Assembly (NCBI RefSeq): GCF_900217815.1
Contig: NZ_OBMT01000008.1
Location: 99,928 to 163,927 of the forward strand
Direction of reading: 5' to 3'
From: Rhodobacter maris
Lineage (GTDB): Bacteria > Pseudomonadota > Alphaproteobacteria > Rhodobacterales > Rhodobacteraceae
DNA: 64,000 nucleotides
Of the stretch, positions 19,336-27,559 are shown piece after piece (position 1 is the stretch's first letter; every line of letters begins with the position of its first letter). The notes under the pieces were generated by a model. It saw only the letters and a list, made by a program, of their open reading frames with translations, did no database searches and was not told the DNA's origin. A program made the translations under genes and the position numbers.

Positions 19336-20037
19336 TCAGACCGGGTGGATATGCGGATGGGCGTGAAAATGCGGATGGCTGTGGATTTCGGCGGCGCGCA
19401 GCACGCCTTCGCGCAGCACCATCGCCCGGCTCGCAAACTCGGACACAAAGCCGTCGTCATGTGAAACGAGGATCATCGCGCCTGCAAATCCGGCCAGCGC
19501 CGCCCGCAGCCGCGCGCCGTTTTCAGCGTCGATGCCATTCGTCGGCTCGTCGAGCAAGAGCACATCGGGGCGCATCGCGAAAAGCCCGGCGAGGCAGACG
19601 AGCCGCTTCTCGCCGCCAGAAAGTTTGTGGGTGAAGCGTTCGGCCAGATGCGCGAGGCCGAGCGCAGCGAGCGCCTCGAGCGCGACTTCGCGCGCCGCCT
19701 CTTCGGAGGCGCCGAGGTTGAGCGGGCCGAAGGCCACATCCTCGACAACGCTCGGGCAAAACAACTGATCGTCGCTGTCCTGAAACAGAAAGCCGATGCG
19801 ACGCCGCCCCTTGCGAAAGGCCGCTTCGGTCCCGCAGGTCTCGCCAAACAGCGTCACGCGCCCCGCGCTCGCACGCTCGAGCCCGACGATGGCGCGCAGA
19901 AGCGTTGTCTTGCCCGCGCCATTCGGGCCGACGATGGCCAGCTTTTCCCCGGCTCTCAGGGTGAGCGCCGCATGGGAAATCACGGCGCGACCGTCGCGGC
20001 GGATCTCCAGATCCGTCAGGGTGACGAGCGGGATCAT
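19336..20037 (-). CDS. nikO: Nickel ECF transporter ATP-binding protein
   Basis: A 233-residue ATPase with Walker A GPNGAGKTT, Q-loop FQDSDDQLF (the DDQLF form is typical of ECF-type CbiO/NikO), signature LSGGEKR, Walker B VLLLDEP and switch LVSHDD. The protein ends in a histidine-rich tail (HSHPHFHAHPHIHP), which could hold nickel. It energises NikM/NikQ. ATG 20037 overlaps the nikQ stop. Cobalt specificity cannot be excluded from the ATPase alone; nickel is favoured by nikK, nikL, nikR and the hydrogenase genes. Confidence 0.93.
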   Translation of the reverse strand: MIPLVTLTDLEIRRDGRAVISHAALTLRAGEKLAIVGPNGAGKTTLLRAIVGLERASAGRVTLFGETCGTEAAFRKGRRRIGFLFQDSDDQLFCPSVVEDVAFGPLNLGASEEAAREVALEALAALGLAHLAERFTHKLSGGEKRLVCLAGLFAMRPDVLLLDEPTNGIDAENGARLRAALAGFAGAMILVSHDDGFVSEFASRAMVLREGVLRAAEIHSHPHFHAHPHIHPV

Positions 20038-20750
20038 CGGGCAAGCTCCCAGATCAGGATCGCAAGGAAAGGGGCGCAAAGGGCCAGCGCGCGGGCGTGG
20101 TCTGCGGCGCCGACAGGCGGCAGGAGCGGGCGCGGCAGGCGCCCGGTATAACTGCGCAGGCGCATCGCTTCTTCCACCCGGTCGGCGCGGGCGAGCGCGC
20201 GCATCAGCATCCGCCCGATCAGCCAGCCAAAGGCGCGCCAGCTGTGGCGGTTCGTGCCGGGGTGGAAGGCGCGCGCCCGCATCGCCTCTTGCGCGCGCGC
20301 CATCTCGGCGCGGATCAGCGCGAGGTAGCGCACGAGGCCAAGGAAGATGCGCACGAGCGGTTCGGGCAGGCGCGCGGCGCGCATTGCGCCGCCCAGATGT
20401 TCGGGGGCGGTGTCGGCGAAAAGTGCCGAAAGCAGCAGCACCGAGGCGGTCACCTTCGCGGCGAGCGTGAGGGTGCGGGCGAGGCCTGCATCGGTAAGGG
20501 CAAGCGGACCGAGGCGCAGGAGCGCGGTGCCCGGAACGGTGAACGGCAGGGTGAGGAAGAGAAGCGCCAGAAAAGCCTCGAGATGGATCAGGCGTCGCCA
20601 GGGCAACGCGCGACCCTCGAGCGCATAAAGCGCGAGCACGAGGGCGAGCGCCACCAGCGCCGGGCCGGGCCGGGCAAGCGGCGCGATCAGCACGAGCACC
20701 AGACCCCCGGCGCCGAGCCGGGGGCGCAGATCGGCGGGCGCGAACCTCAC
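20034..20750 (-). CDS. nikQ: Nickel ECF transporter transmembrane protein NikQ
   Basis: A 238-residue integral membrane protein of the CbiQ/EcfT family. It has four to five membrane segments and the cytoplasmic coupling motifs EAMRARAF and EAMRLRSYTG (the A-R-G/A-x2 motifs that touch the ATPase). A GTG start at 20750 overlaps the nikL stop (GTGA), so translation is coupled along the operon. Confidence 0.92.
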   Translation of the reverse strand: MRFAPADLRPRLGAGGLVLVLIAPLARPGPALVALALVLALYALEGRALPWRRLIHLEAFLALLFLTLPFTVPGTALLRLGPLALTDAGLARTLTLAAKVTASVLLLSALFADTAPEHLGGAMRAARLPEPLVRIFLGLVRYLALIRAEMARAQEAMRARAFHPGTNRHSWRAFGWLIGRMLMRALARADRVEEAMRLRSYTGRLPRPLLPPVGAADHARALALCAPFLAILIWELAR

Positions 20751-21286
20751 CGGCGCAGCCCCCGGACCCAGAGGCCGATGCCCGCAAGGCCAATGATCAG
20801 GAAGATCCCCGACATCAGATCGGTGAGCCGCATCCGGTCGTCCATCTGTTCGATCCGCTCGGTGAGCGGCGCGACTTCGCGCGCCACTGCCGTCGCGACG
20901 ATCTGGTCGAGCGGCGGAGCGCCGGGCACGCGCGGGGAGGCGGGCTCCGGCAGGGCGGGCGCACCGGGCGCCGCCCCGAAGCGCTCGGGCGAAAGCGCCG
21001 TATGCGCGATATGGCCGTCCCCGGTGTTGATCGTTACGGTGACGGGACCGGTGATCGGGCCCGGCACCGGGAAGGCAAAGCCGCCCCCGGTATCGGTCTT
21101 GCCGCTTGCGACGGGGGCTCCGGCCATCTCGGCCATCCAATCCACCCCTTCGGGTCGCCCACCGCCGATGAAAAAGCCGTAACCGCTCACTTGATCGCCG
21201 ATCACTCTCGCAAAGACCTTCATCCCATGCGCATTGGCAGGCATTGCGGCACACAGGAACAAAAGCAGCGCGAAGGGGCGGATCAT
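20747..21286 (-). CDS. nikL: Nickel transport auxiliary protein NikL
   Basis: A 179-residue protein with an N-terminal signal peptide ending near ANAHGMKVF, a periplasmic beta-rich domain and a C-terminal membrane anchor (LMSGIFLIIGLAGIGLWVRG). A short coiled segment with Glu-Arg-Ile-Glu precedes the anchor. This layout matches NikL, which replaces NikN as the accessory subunit in nikMLQO-type importers. The mature N-terminus would begin near His-Gly-Met, possibly a metal site. Overlaps both nikM and nikQ. Confidence 0.85.
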   Translation of the reverse strand: MIRPFALLLFLCAAMPANAHGMKVFARVIGDQVSGYGFFIGGGRPEGVDWMAEMAGAPVASGKTDTGGGFAFPVPGPITGPVTVTINTGDGHIAHTALSPERFGAAPGAPALPEPASPRVPGAPPLDQIVATAVAREVAPLTERIEQMDDRMRLTDLMSGIFLIIGLAGIGLWVRGLRR

Positions 21287-21915
21287 GCCGACTCGCCCTC
21301 CTCTCGCAGCACCGGGTGCAGCGCGCGCGGCTCGACCCGCGTGAGGAAAGCCGTGATCGTGCCAGTGATTGCGGCCTCGGCGAGCGCGAGCGGCAGATAG
21401 GTGAGGCCAAGGATTTTGGCCACGGGAGCAAATTCCGGGGCCGAAAGGAAAAGCGCGAGCACCACGCCTCCGGCCGTGCCGGCAACGGCCAGCACCGCCC
21501 CCAGCGCCGCCAGTCCCCCGGCGCGGGCGGGGCTGCGCGCGGCGCGGATCATCGGGCCGAGCACGAGGCCAACCAGCGCCCCGGGCAGCGCGATATTGAC
21601 CGTATTCACCCCCAGCGTCGTCATCCCGCCGATGCCGAACAATGCCGCCTGAAGCGCAAGCGCCACCAGCACCGCCGGAAAGATCCCCCAGCCGAGCATC
21701 ACCCCCATGAGCCCTGAGAGCATAAGATGTACGCTCGACGGGCCGACCGGCACAGCGACAAGCGAAGCCGCAAAGAACACGGCGGCCAGAAGCGCCACCC
21801 GCGGGATCGCGCGATCATCAAGCGCGCGCAGGCCAACCGCCACCCCCGCCGCCGCGCACAGGCCGCCGCCGATCAGCACAGGCAACGTCAGGATTCCGTC
21901 GGGAATATGCGCCAT
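21283..21915 (-). CDS. nikM: Nickel ECF transporter substrate-binding membrane protein
   Basis: A 210-residue protein beginning MAHIPDGIL. The buried N-terminal Met-x-His is the metal-binding element of the CbiM/NikM family. Seven hydrophobic segments follow, with the family motifs VGPSSVHLMLSGLMGVMLGWG and GGMTTLGVNTVNIALPG. It is the specificity component for Ni2+ uptake, needed here by the NiFe hydrogenases. GGAAAGG precedes the ATG. Confidence 0.94.
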   Translation of the reverse strand: MAHIPDGILTLPVLIGGGLCAAAGVAVGLRALDDRAIPRVALLAAVFFAASLVAVPVGPSSVHLMLSGLMGVMLGWGIFPAVLVALALQAALFGIGGMTTLGVNTVNIALPGALVGLVLGPMIRAARSPARAGGLAALGAVLAVAGTAGGVVLALFLSAPEFAPVAKILGLTYLPLALAEAAITGTITAFLTRVEPRALHPVLREEGESA

Positions 21916-21931
21916 CTCGCGACCTTTCCGC

Positions 21932-22702
21932 TCACGGCCCGGGCGCGGTGGCCCGCACCCAGATCAGGGCGCCCTCTTCGACCGGAGCCTCCCTGCCGTC
22001 GGGCGACCGCATCGGCGTATCAGCTTCGGTCAACGCCGCAAAGCCCCACCAGCCGGCGAAGGGCATGGTATAGGAGAAGGTGCCATTCGCATCCGCCGTG
22101 ATCACCTGGGTGATGAAGGCCTCGTTTGGCGCCGCAAGCTGCAGCGTGTTGACAAGCTCCACCTCCACCTCGGCGAAGGGCAGCGGCGCGCCCGCCTTCA
22201 TCACCACGCCCGAAAAGGCATTGCCCGCCCAGAGCCCGGTCGGGCGCGTGAGCGGGCGGATTTCCACCGGCAGACCCACCATGGCATCCCAGCCCGCGCC
22301 CGAGGCCCAACTGTCGACCACGACCTTGGCGTGATGCACGATATATTTTCCCTCGGCGGGCTCCCAGTAAGGTTCCGGCGTGACCCAGAACACCGCGGCA
22401 CCCGGCTCGGGCAGATCAGCGCGGAGGGTCCAGGCACTCTTGCCGTCCTTCGGCGCTTCAGTGAGTGCGGCGGAAAGATCGGTCTTCACACCGCCCGCGA
22501 GCATGCCGACCGCGGCCGGGCGCGCCATCTCCATCACCGGCCCCCCCTCGAACGGATGGGTGAAGGTCAGATCCAGCGTGACAGTGCCACCTTCAGGCAA
22601 CACATCGGCCGAGGGCAGGATTTCCTGAAAATGCGCGACGGCCGGAGCGGCAAAAAGGACGAGCACGGCAGCGCCGAGAAACGGGGCAAAGCGAGAAAGC
22701 AA
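21932..22702 (-). CDS. nikK: Periplasmic nickel transport protein NikK (DUF4198)
   Basis: A 256-residue protein with a signal peptide (LSRFAPFLGAAVLVLFAAPAVA) followed at once by HFQEILPS, so the mature protein starts with a histidine. This and the IVHHAKVVVD segment are typical of NikK/DUF4198 proteins of nickel ECF systems. I prefer the TTG start at 22702: GGGAGA lies five bases before it, and it leaves the NikR operator (22729-22756) fully upstream. The ATG at 22723 would add seven non-conserved residues and has no ribosome site. First gene of nikKMLQO. Confidence 0.85.
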   Translation of the reverse strand: MLSRFAPFLGAAVLVLFAAPAVAHFQEILPSADVLPEGGTVTLDLTFTHPFEGGPVMEMARPAAVGMLAGGVKTDLSAALTEAPKDGKSAWTLRADLPEPGAAVFWVTPEPYWEPAEGKYIVHHAKVVVDSWASGAGWDAMVGLPVEIRPLTRPTGLWAGNAFSGVVMKAGAPLPFAEVEVELVNTLQLAAPNEAFITQVITADANGTFSYTMPFAGWWGFAALTEADTPMRSPDGREAPVEEGALIWVRATAPGP

Positions 22703-22728
22703 CGGGGTCTCCCTGAGCGACATGGATT

Positions 22729-22756
22729 GTGTGATTTATTTTAAAATTGATCATAC
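22729..22756. promoter_or_regulatory. NikR operator between nikK and nikR
   Basis: GTGTGA, 16 bases, TCATAC. The E. coli NikR consensus is GTATGA-N16-TCATAC, so one of twelve specified bases differs and the spacing is exact. The site is in the AT-rich divergent promoter region, 27 bp before the nikK TTG and 95 bp before nikR, so it could control both. Confidence 0.85.
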
Positions 22757-22850
22757 ACTCACAAACCGCAAGCGAAAATCATTGCACGCGCATAAAAAGC
22801 GTTGGAAAATCAGATGGTAAGAGCATGACCACCGGAAAGGACAAGTTTCC

Positions 22851-23348
22851 ATGCAGCGCGTGACGATCACCCTGACCGAGGATCTGGCGACGGAACTTGA
22901 CCTGTTCATGGCGAAAAGCGGGGCGGGCAACCGCTCCGAGGCGATCCGCGATCTGGTGCGGCGCGCGCTTTTGACCCGCACCGATGTCCCCGCCGAGGCG
23001 CCCTGCCTTGCGGTGATGTCCTGCACCGTCGATCAGGGCGTGCGCAACCTTGGCGCAAGGCTCGCCCAGCGCCGGCTTGACACGCATGACCACACGCTGG
23101 CCACCCTGTCGGTGCCGCTTGACCATACCACGTCGCTTGAGATCGAAGTGACACGCGGCACGGTCGACAGCGTCACCCGCGCCGCGGAAGCGCAATTTCT
23201 TGAACGCGGCGTGGCGCATGGCGCGCTTGCGCTCATTCCGGTGGGCGAGGATGCCGCGCGCCACAGCCACGAGCACAGCCACGGCGCACCGGGGCACGAA
23301 CATAGCCACATCCGCGTGCAGGCCGGCTTCGGGCCGGTCGAAGGCTGA
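22851..23348 (+). CDS. nikR: NikR-family ribbon-helix-helix regulator with altered metal site
   Basis: A 165-residue protein. Residues 1-40 match the NikR ribbon-helix-helix domain (MQRVTITL start, NRSEAIRDLVR). Residues 50-130 form the ACT-like tetramerisation domain and align without gaps to E. coli NikR. The four high-affinity Ni2+ ligands of the E. coli protein (His76, His87, His89, Cys95) are Leu76, Ser87, Pro89 and Ser95 here. A C-terminal extension (about 137-154) is His-rich (HSHEHSHG, GHEHSH). DNA binding to the adjacent operator is likely, but nickel must be sensed differently, perhaps through the tail. Confidence 0.9.
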   Translation: MQRVTITLTEDLATELDLFMAKSGAGNRSEAIRDLVRRALLTRTDVPAEAPCLAVMSCTVDQGVRNLGARLAQRRLDTHDHTLATLSVPLDHTTSLEIEVTRGTVDSVTRAAEAQFLERGVAHGALALIPVGEDAARHSHEHSHGAPGHEHSHIRVQAGFGPVEG

Positions 23349-23360
23349 GCAGCGGAACTC

Positions 23361-23404
23361 GTCACAGGAACGTTACACAGACGTCAACGACACGTCGCAC
23401 AGCG
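23361..23404. promoter_or_regulatory. Putative Pho box: four 11-bp direct repeats before phoX
   Basis: Four consecutive 11-mers, each starting with GTYRMC-like sequence: GTCACAGGAAC, GTTACACAGAC, GTCAACGACAC, GTCGCACAGCG. PhoB/PhoP binds 11-bp direct repeats of TGTCA-like half-sites. The period and the downstream phosphatase gene fit; the half-sites are GC-richer than the consensus, so the call is tentative. Confidence 0.5.
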
Positions 23405-23452
23405 GGCCTAGCAGGAGGGCACCCCAACCTTAAACAGGATCAGGTGTCCGAC

Positions 23453-25249
23453 ATGACTTTCAAATCCGCCCTGCTGGGCGCCACGGCCCTCGTGCTGCTG
23501 CCCGGCCTCGCGCTCGCCCATGAGATCAGCTTCGCCCCGGTGCCCTTCGCTGCCGATGATGCGGCCAAGCGTCAGGTTCTCGCCTCCGACAAGATCGTCA
23601 TCGACGGTCAGGAATATGCGATCGGTTACAACATCCTCGCCCGCACCGGCGACAAGATCGGCGATGGCGTCTTTGGCGCGCTCGTCGATGAGAACGGCAA
23701 GGTCGTGACTGCGGAAGACGGCTCGGAAGCGCTCTCGGTCGATGCTGACTTCTCCTCGCTCCTCCCCGTCGGCGACAAGCTCTATTCGATCAGCCATTTC
23801 GAATCGCGCCCCGGTGCGATGTATGTGAGCGAGCTCAAGCAAGATGCCGATGGCAAGCTGACCCCGGTTTCGACCAAACCGGTCGAATTCAAGGATCTGG
23901 GCGGGCTCTGGGTGCCCTGCGCGGGCTCCGTGACGCCCTGGGGCACGCATCTGGGCTCGGAAGAGTATCCGCCGGATGCCGAAGCGATCGAAAAAGCCGC
24001 CGCACTCTCGGATATCGACGATTACTACTTCCCGATGGTGCGCTTCTTCGGCGTTGACCCGGCAAAGATGGACCTCGCGACGTTCCGCTCGGTGTTCAAC
24101 CCCTATGCCTATGGCTATCCGACCGAGATCACCGTCTCGGAAGATGGCTCGGCCAAGGCCGACAAGCATTATGCGATGGGCCGCGTTGCGGTGGAACTCG
24201 CCTATGTTCTGCCCGACCAGAAAACCGCCTATATCTCGGATGACGGTACCAACGTCGGGCTGTTCAAATTCGTCGCCGACACGGCGGGCGATTTGAGCGC
24301 CGGCACGCTTTATGCCGCGAAATGGGTGCAGACCTCGGCCGAGAACGGCGGTGCGGCGAACCTCGAATGGATCGACCTCGGCCATGCGACCGAAGCCGAG
24401 ATCGCCGCGGCGATCGCCAAGAAGCCGATCTTTTCCGACATCTTCGAAGCGACCGATCTGGGCGAGGGCGGCACCTGCGCCATGGATTTCGCGCCTTCGA
24501 ACGCCGAGGGCGTTCTGGAATGCCTGAAGGTGAAACCGGGCATGGAAGTGGTGGCCTCGCGCATCGAGACCCGCCGCTATGCCTCGATGATGGGCGCCTC
24601 GACCGAGTTTCGGAAGATGGAAGGCATCACCTTCAACCCGGAGACGAACCAGCTCTACATCTCGATGTCGGAAGTCGGCAAGGGCATGACCGCGGGCGAC
24701 AAGAAGGATCTGCCGAGCCGCGACCTGATCCAGCTGCCGAAAAACGCCTGCGGCACCGTCTTCGCGCTCGATCTGGACGAGAACTTCAACGCCACGACGA
24801 TGAAGGCGCTGATCTCGGGCAAACCGATGAGCGATGAACAGGTGGCCGCTGCGGCCGATCCGAACTGCGACCCCGCGCATAACATGTGTGGCGCCGCGGC
24901 CGAGGTGAACACCTGCGATATCAACGGCATCGCGAACCCCGACAACATCACCTACATGCCGGGCACGAACACGCTGATCATCGGCGAAGACACCGGCGAA
25001 GGCCACCAGAACGACGCGATCTGGGCGATGAACCTCGGCTCGGGCGAACTCACCCGGATCTTCTCGACCCCCTACGGCTCGGAAACCACCTCGCCCTACT
25101 TCTACCCGAATGTGGGCGGCCATGCCTATCTGATGGCCGTGGTGCAGCACCCCTACGGGGAATCGGATGAAGACAAGCTGCAAGACGCCGCCGATGCGCG
25201 CGCCTATGTCGGCTACATCGGCCCGATGCCCGCGCTCGACGCGAAGTAA
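23453..25249 (+). CDS. phoX: PhoX-family periplasmic phosphatase (DUF839)
   Basis: A 598-residue exported protein with a Sec-type signal peptide (LLGATALVLLPGLALA). Family landmarks include LGGLWVPCAGSVTPWGTHLGSEE, YGYPTEITV, MGRVAVELAYVLPDQKTAYISDDG, the ASTEFRKMEGITFNPETNQLY segment and PDNITYMPGTNTLIIGEDTG, as in calcium/iron-dependent PhoX alkaline phosphatases. Some family members use a Tat signal; this one lacks twin arginines. ATG 23453 lies eight bases after CAGG; an in-frame GTG at 23444 is possible. A strong terminator follows the stop. Confidence 0.85.
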   Translation: MTFKSALLGATALVLLPGLALAHEISFAPVPFAADDAAKRQVLASDKIVIDGQEYAIGYNILARTGDKIGDGVFGALVDENGKVVTAEDGSEALSVDADFSSLLPVGDKLYSISHFESRPGAMYVSELKQDADGKLTPVSTKPVEFKDLGGLWVPCAGSVTPWGTHLGSEEYPPDAEAIEKAAALSDIDDYYFPMVRFFGVDPAKMDLATFRSVFNPYAYGYPTEITVSEDGSAKADKHYAMGRVAVELAYVLPDQKTAYISDDGTNVGLFKFVADTAGDLSAGTLYAAKWVQTSAENGGAANLEWIDLGHATEAEIAAAIAKKPIFSDIFEATDLGEGGTCAMDFAPSNAEGVLECLKVKPGMEVVASRIETRRYASMMGASTEFRKMEGITFNPETNQLYISMSEVGKGMTAGDKKDLPSRDLIQLPKNACGTVFALDLDENFNATTMKALISGKPMSDEQVAAAADPNCDPAHNMCGAAAEVNTCDINGIANPDNITYMPGTNTLIIGEDTGEGHQNDAIWAMNLGSGELTRIFSTPYGSETTSPYFYPNVGGHAYLMAVVQHPYGESDEDKLQDAADARAYVGYIGPMPALDAK

Positions 25250-25264
25250 GCAAAGCCAAAGCAC

Positions 25265-25296
25265 GACGGGGAGGGTCCGCCCTCCCCGTCTTTTTT
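25265..25296 (+). terminator. Intrinsic terminator between phoX and the di-haem gene
   Basis: A perfect 11-bp stem GACGGGGAGGG / CCCTCCCCGTC with loop TCCG and six T residues. The ribosome site (GCAGGAGA) of the next gene follows at once, so downstream expression must come from read-through or attenuation, or from an internal promoter. Confidence 0.9.
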
Positions 25297-25309
25297 GCAG
25301 GAGACGAAG

Positions 25310-26986
25310 ATGCCCCACCCCGCCGCCCGCATGGGCCTCGTGTTTCTGGTTCTGGCCGGTCTGGCCCTGCCCGCGGGCGCCGAATCCCCGGTGGTGGATC
25401 TCAAGACCACGGTGCTGAAAAACCGCACCGCCTATATCCCGCCGCAATGCTACACGAAGACCGAGGATGCCGCGGGCGCGGTGCATAATCCGTGCTTCAC
25501 CTGCCATGCCGAGAGCCGCGCGCCGCATTTCATCAACGATGATGACCTGCAAACCGCCTACAGCCTGCCCGGTCCGGCGCTGAAAAACCCTTGGACGAAC
25601 CTTTTTGTCGACCGCCGCGCCGAGGTGGCCAAGGTGAGCGATGACGAGATCCTCGCCTATATCCGCACCGGCAATTATCTCGATGAAAACGGGCAGAATC
25701 TGCTCGCCGCGAAGCTCGCCGATCTGCCCCCCGAATGGGATGTGAACGGGAATGGCCGTTGGGACGGCTTCACCCCCGACGTGACCTACAATTTCGATGC
25801 GGACGGCTTCGACATCGGCGCCGATGGGCGCATGACCGGCTGGCGGGCGTTCGCCTATTATCCGCTCAATGGCGCCTTCTGGCCCACCAATGGCGCCACC
25901 GATGACGTGATGATCCGCCTGCCCGCCGCCTACCGCGAAACCGCGGATGGCACCGAGAGCCGGCTCGTTTACGAGACCAACCTCGCCATCGTCGAGGCGC
26001 TGATCCGCCGTGCCCCGGTGCCGATCGCGCCGACCGACGAGACCGCGCTCGGCGTTGACCTCGACCACGATGGCAGGCTCGCTCAGGCGCTCTTCGTCGC
26101 TTTTGACTGGGCGCCGAAGGAGGGGCAGAACATGAGCTGGGTGGGGCTTGCGCAAAGCCTGCAGGCGGCGGGCTCGGCGCCCTTGGCCGCCGGGCTCTAC
26201 CCGCTCGGCACAGAATTTTTGCACACCGTGCGCTACATCGACGTGGAGGAGAAGAGCGGCCAAATCGCCATGGCACCGCGTCTGAAAGAGTTGCGTTACA
26301 TGCGCAAGACCCGTTGGCAGACCTATTTCGACCGGCAGGAGGGCGCGCTCGCCGAAGCCAAGGAACGGGTCGATTTTCCGGACCGGATCTCGCTCTTCTT
26401 CGGCTCCTCGGAAGAGGGGGTGACGAATGGCACCGGCTGGCGGCTGCAGGGGTTCATCGAGGATGCGCAGGGCGATCTGCGCCCGCAGAGCTTTGAAGAA
26501 ACGGTGTTTTGCATCGGCTGCCACGGCGGGGTCGGCACCAATGACGACGACACTTTCGCCTTCCCGCGCAAAGTGCCCGCCACGCTCGGCAATGGCGGCT
26601 GGTGGCACTGGAGCCAAAAGGCGCTTTACGGCATCCCGGAGATGATCCGCGCCGATGGCGCGCCCGAATATGCCCATTACCTGCAAGCCAATGGCGCGGG
26701 CGACGAGCTGCGCGGCAATACCGAGGTGATCGAACGCTATCTGACAGAGACTGGCGCGCTGCGCCCCGCGCCGGTGGCGGGGTTCCGCGCCGATGTCTCC
26801 CGGCTTCTTTACCCTTCGCCCGCCCGCGCACTTGCGCTCGACAAGGCCTACCGCGAGATCGTGCGCGACCAGAGCTTTGCGAAGGGGCGCGATGCGACCG
26901 TGGAGGTGCAGGAAAATGTCCACCGCGAAGTGGAGCAGGACCAGCCCACCGGCATCACGAAACCGCTCGCCGCCTGGTATCAATGA
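25310..26986 (+). CDS. Periplasmic di-haem c-type cytochrome-like protein
   Basis: A 558-residue exported protein (signal LVFLVLAGLALPAGA) with two c-type haem motifs, CFTCH near residue 64 and CIGCH near residue 404. About 340 residues separate them, so the haems lie in different domains. DVNGNGRWDGFTPDVTYNFDADGFD and DLDHDGR look like calcium-binding Asp-rich loops. I cannot assign a named family. Position after phoX suggests a shared regulon, but no role in phosphate metabolism is shown by the sequence. ATG 25310 follows GGAGACGA. Confidence 0.8.
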   Translation: MPHPAARMGLVFLVLAGLALPAGAESPVVDLKTTVLKNRTAYIPPQCYTKTEDAAGAVHNPCFTCHAESRAPHFINDDDLQTAYSLPGPALKNPWTNLFVDRRAEVAKVSDDEILAYIRTGNYLDENGQNLLAAKLADLPPEWDVNGNGRWDGFTPDVTYNFDADGFDIGADGRMTGWRAFAYYPLNGAFWPTNGATDDVMIRLPAAYRETADGTESRLVYETNLAIVEALIRRAPVPIAPTDETALGVDLDHDGRLAQALFVAFDWAPKEGQNMSWVGLAQSLQAAGSAPLAAGLYPLGTEFLHTVRYIDVEEKSGQIAMAPRLKELRYMRKTRWQTYFDRQEGALAEAKERVDFPDRISLFFGSSEEGVTNGTGWRLQGFIEDAQGDLRPQSFEETVFCIGCHGGVGTNDDDTFAFPRKVPATLGNGGWWHWSQKALYGIPEMIRADGAPEYAHYLQANGAGDELRGNTEVIERYLTETGALRPAPVAGFRADVSRLLYPSPARALALDKAYREIVRDQSFAKGRDATVEVQENVHREVEQDQPTGITKPLAAWYQ

Positions 26987-27025
26987 CACAGGGCCGGGGG
27001 CGGCGCCCGGCAGTGGCGCAAATGC

Positions 27026-27484
27026 TCAGGCGGCGCGGGCTTCGAGCGCGCGCAGGAAGCTCTTGATCCGCGCATCATAGCGCCGGTCGAGATTAGCGCG
27101 CCCGAGCCGCGCCGATTGCAGCAGCAGCCGCGCACCCAGCGTGCGCGGGCGCAGCTCCAGCACCGTGCTCAGCCGCGTGCGCCCCGCCTCAAGCGCGGTA
27201 AATTCGAGCAGGAGTGTCAGCTGGAAGCTTGAGGACGTACCAGCATATTCGGTGCAGCGGGCCGGTTCGAACCGCGCGAGGTCGACGATCATCTCCCGTG
27301 GCTTGCCGCGCAGCATGAACCCCACCTCCCAGGACATTCCCGCGCCAATCTCGCGCAGACTGTCGAGCCGGCGCATCGTCACCCCCTTGCGCCGCGCGAC
27401 CTGCTCGATCGCGGCCACGTCTGTGAGATGCGAAAACAGATGATCCGGCGCCAGAGCCACGTCGACGCGGTTGGAAAACTTCAT
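27026..27484 (-). CDS. SRPBCC (START-like) family protein
   Basis: A 152-residue single-domain protein with the START/polyketide-cyclase-like pattern: an N-terminal strand (MKFSNRVDVALAP) followed by helix DHLFSHLTDVAAIE, central strands, and a long amphipathic C-terminal helix (LDRRYDARIKSFLRALEARAA). Such folds bind hydrophobic ligands; the ligand is not predictable. It converges with the di-haem gene and lies 75 bp downstream of nudC on the same strand. Confidence 0.75.
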   Translation of the reverse strand: MKFSNRVDVALAPDHLFSHLTDVAAIEQVARRKGVTMRRLDSLREIGAGMSWEVGFMLRGKPREMIVDLARFEPARCTEYAGTSSSFQLTLLLEFTALEAGRTRLSTVLELRPRTLGARLLLQSARLGRANLDRRYDARIKSFLRALEARAA

Positions 27485-27559
27485 GTCTGCCTCCAGATGC
27501 CCCGCATGGGAGCGCTCTTCTGTGCTTGCCCAAGCGCGGCCAGCCTGTCAATTGCCCTG

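Noticed and set aside
23408..26989. A 1193-codon open frame on the minus strand
   Set aside because: It lies antisense across phoX and the di-haem gene, which have signal peptides, ribosome sites and recognised motifs. GC-rich codon bias keeps the opposite frame open; the translation has no domain.
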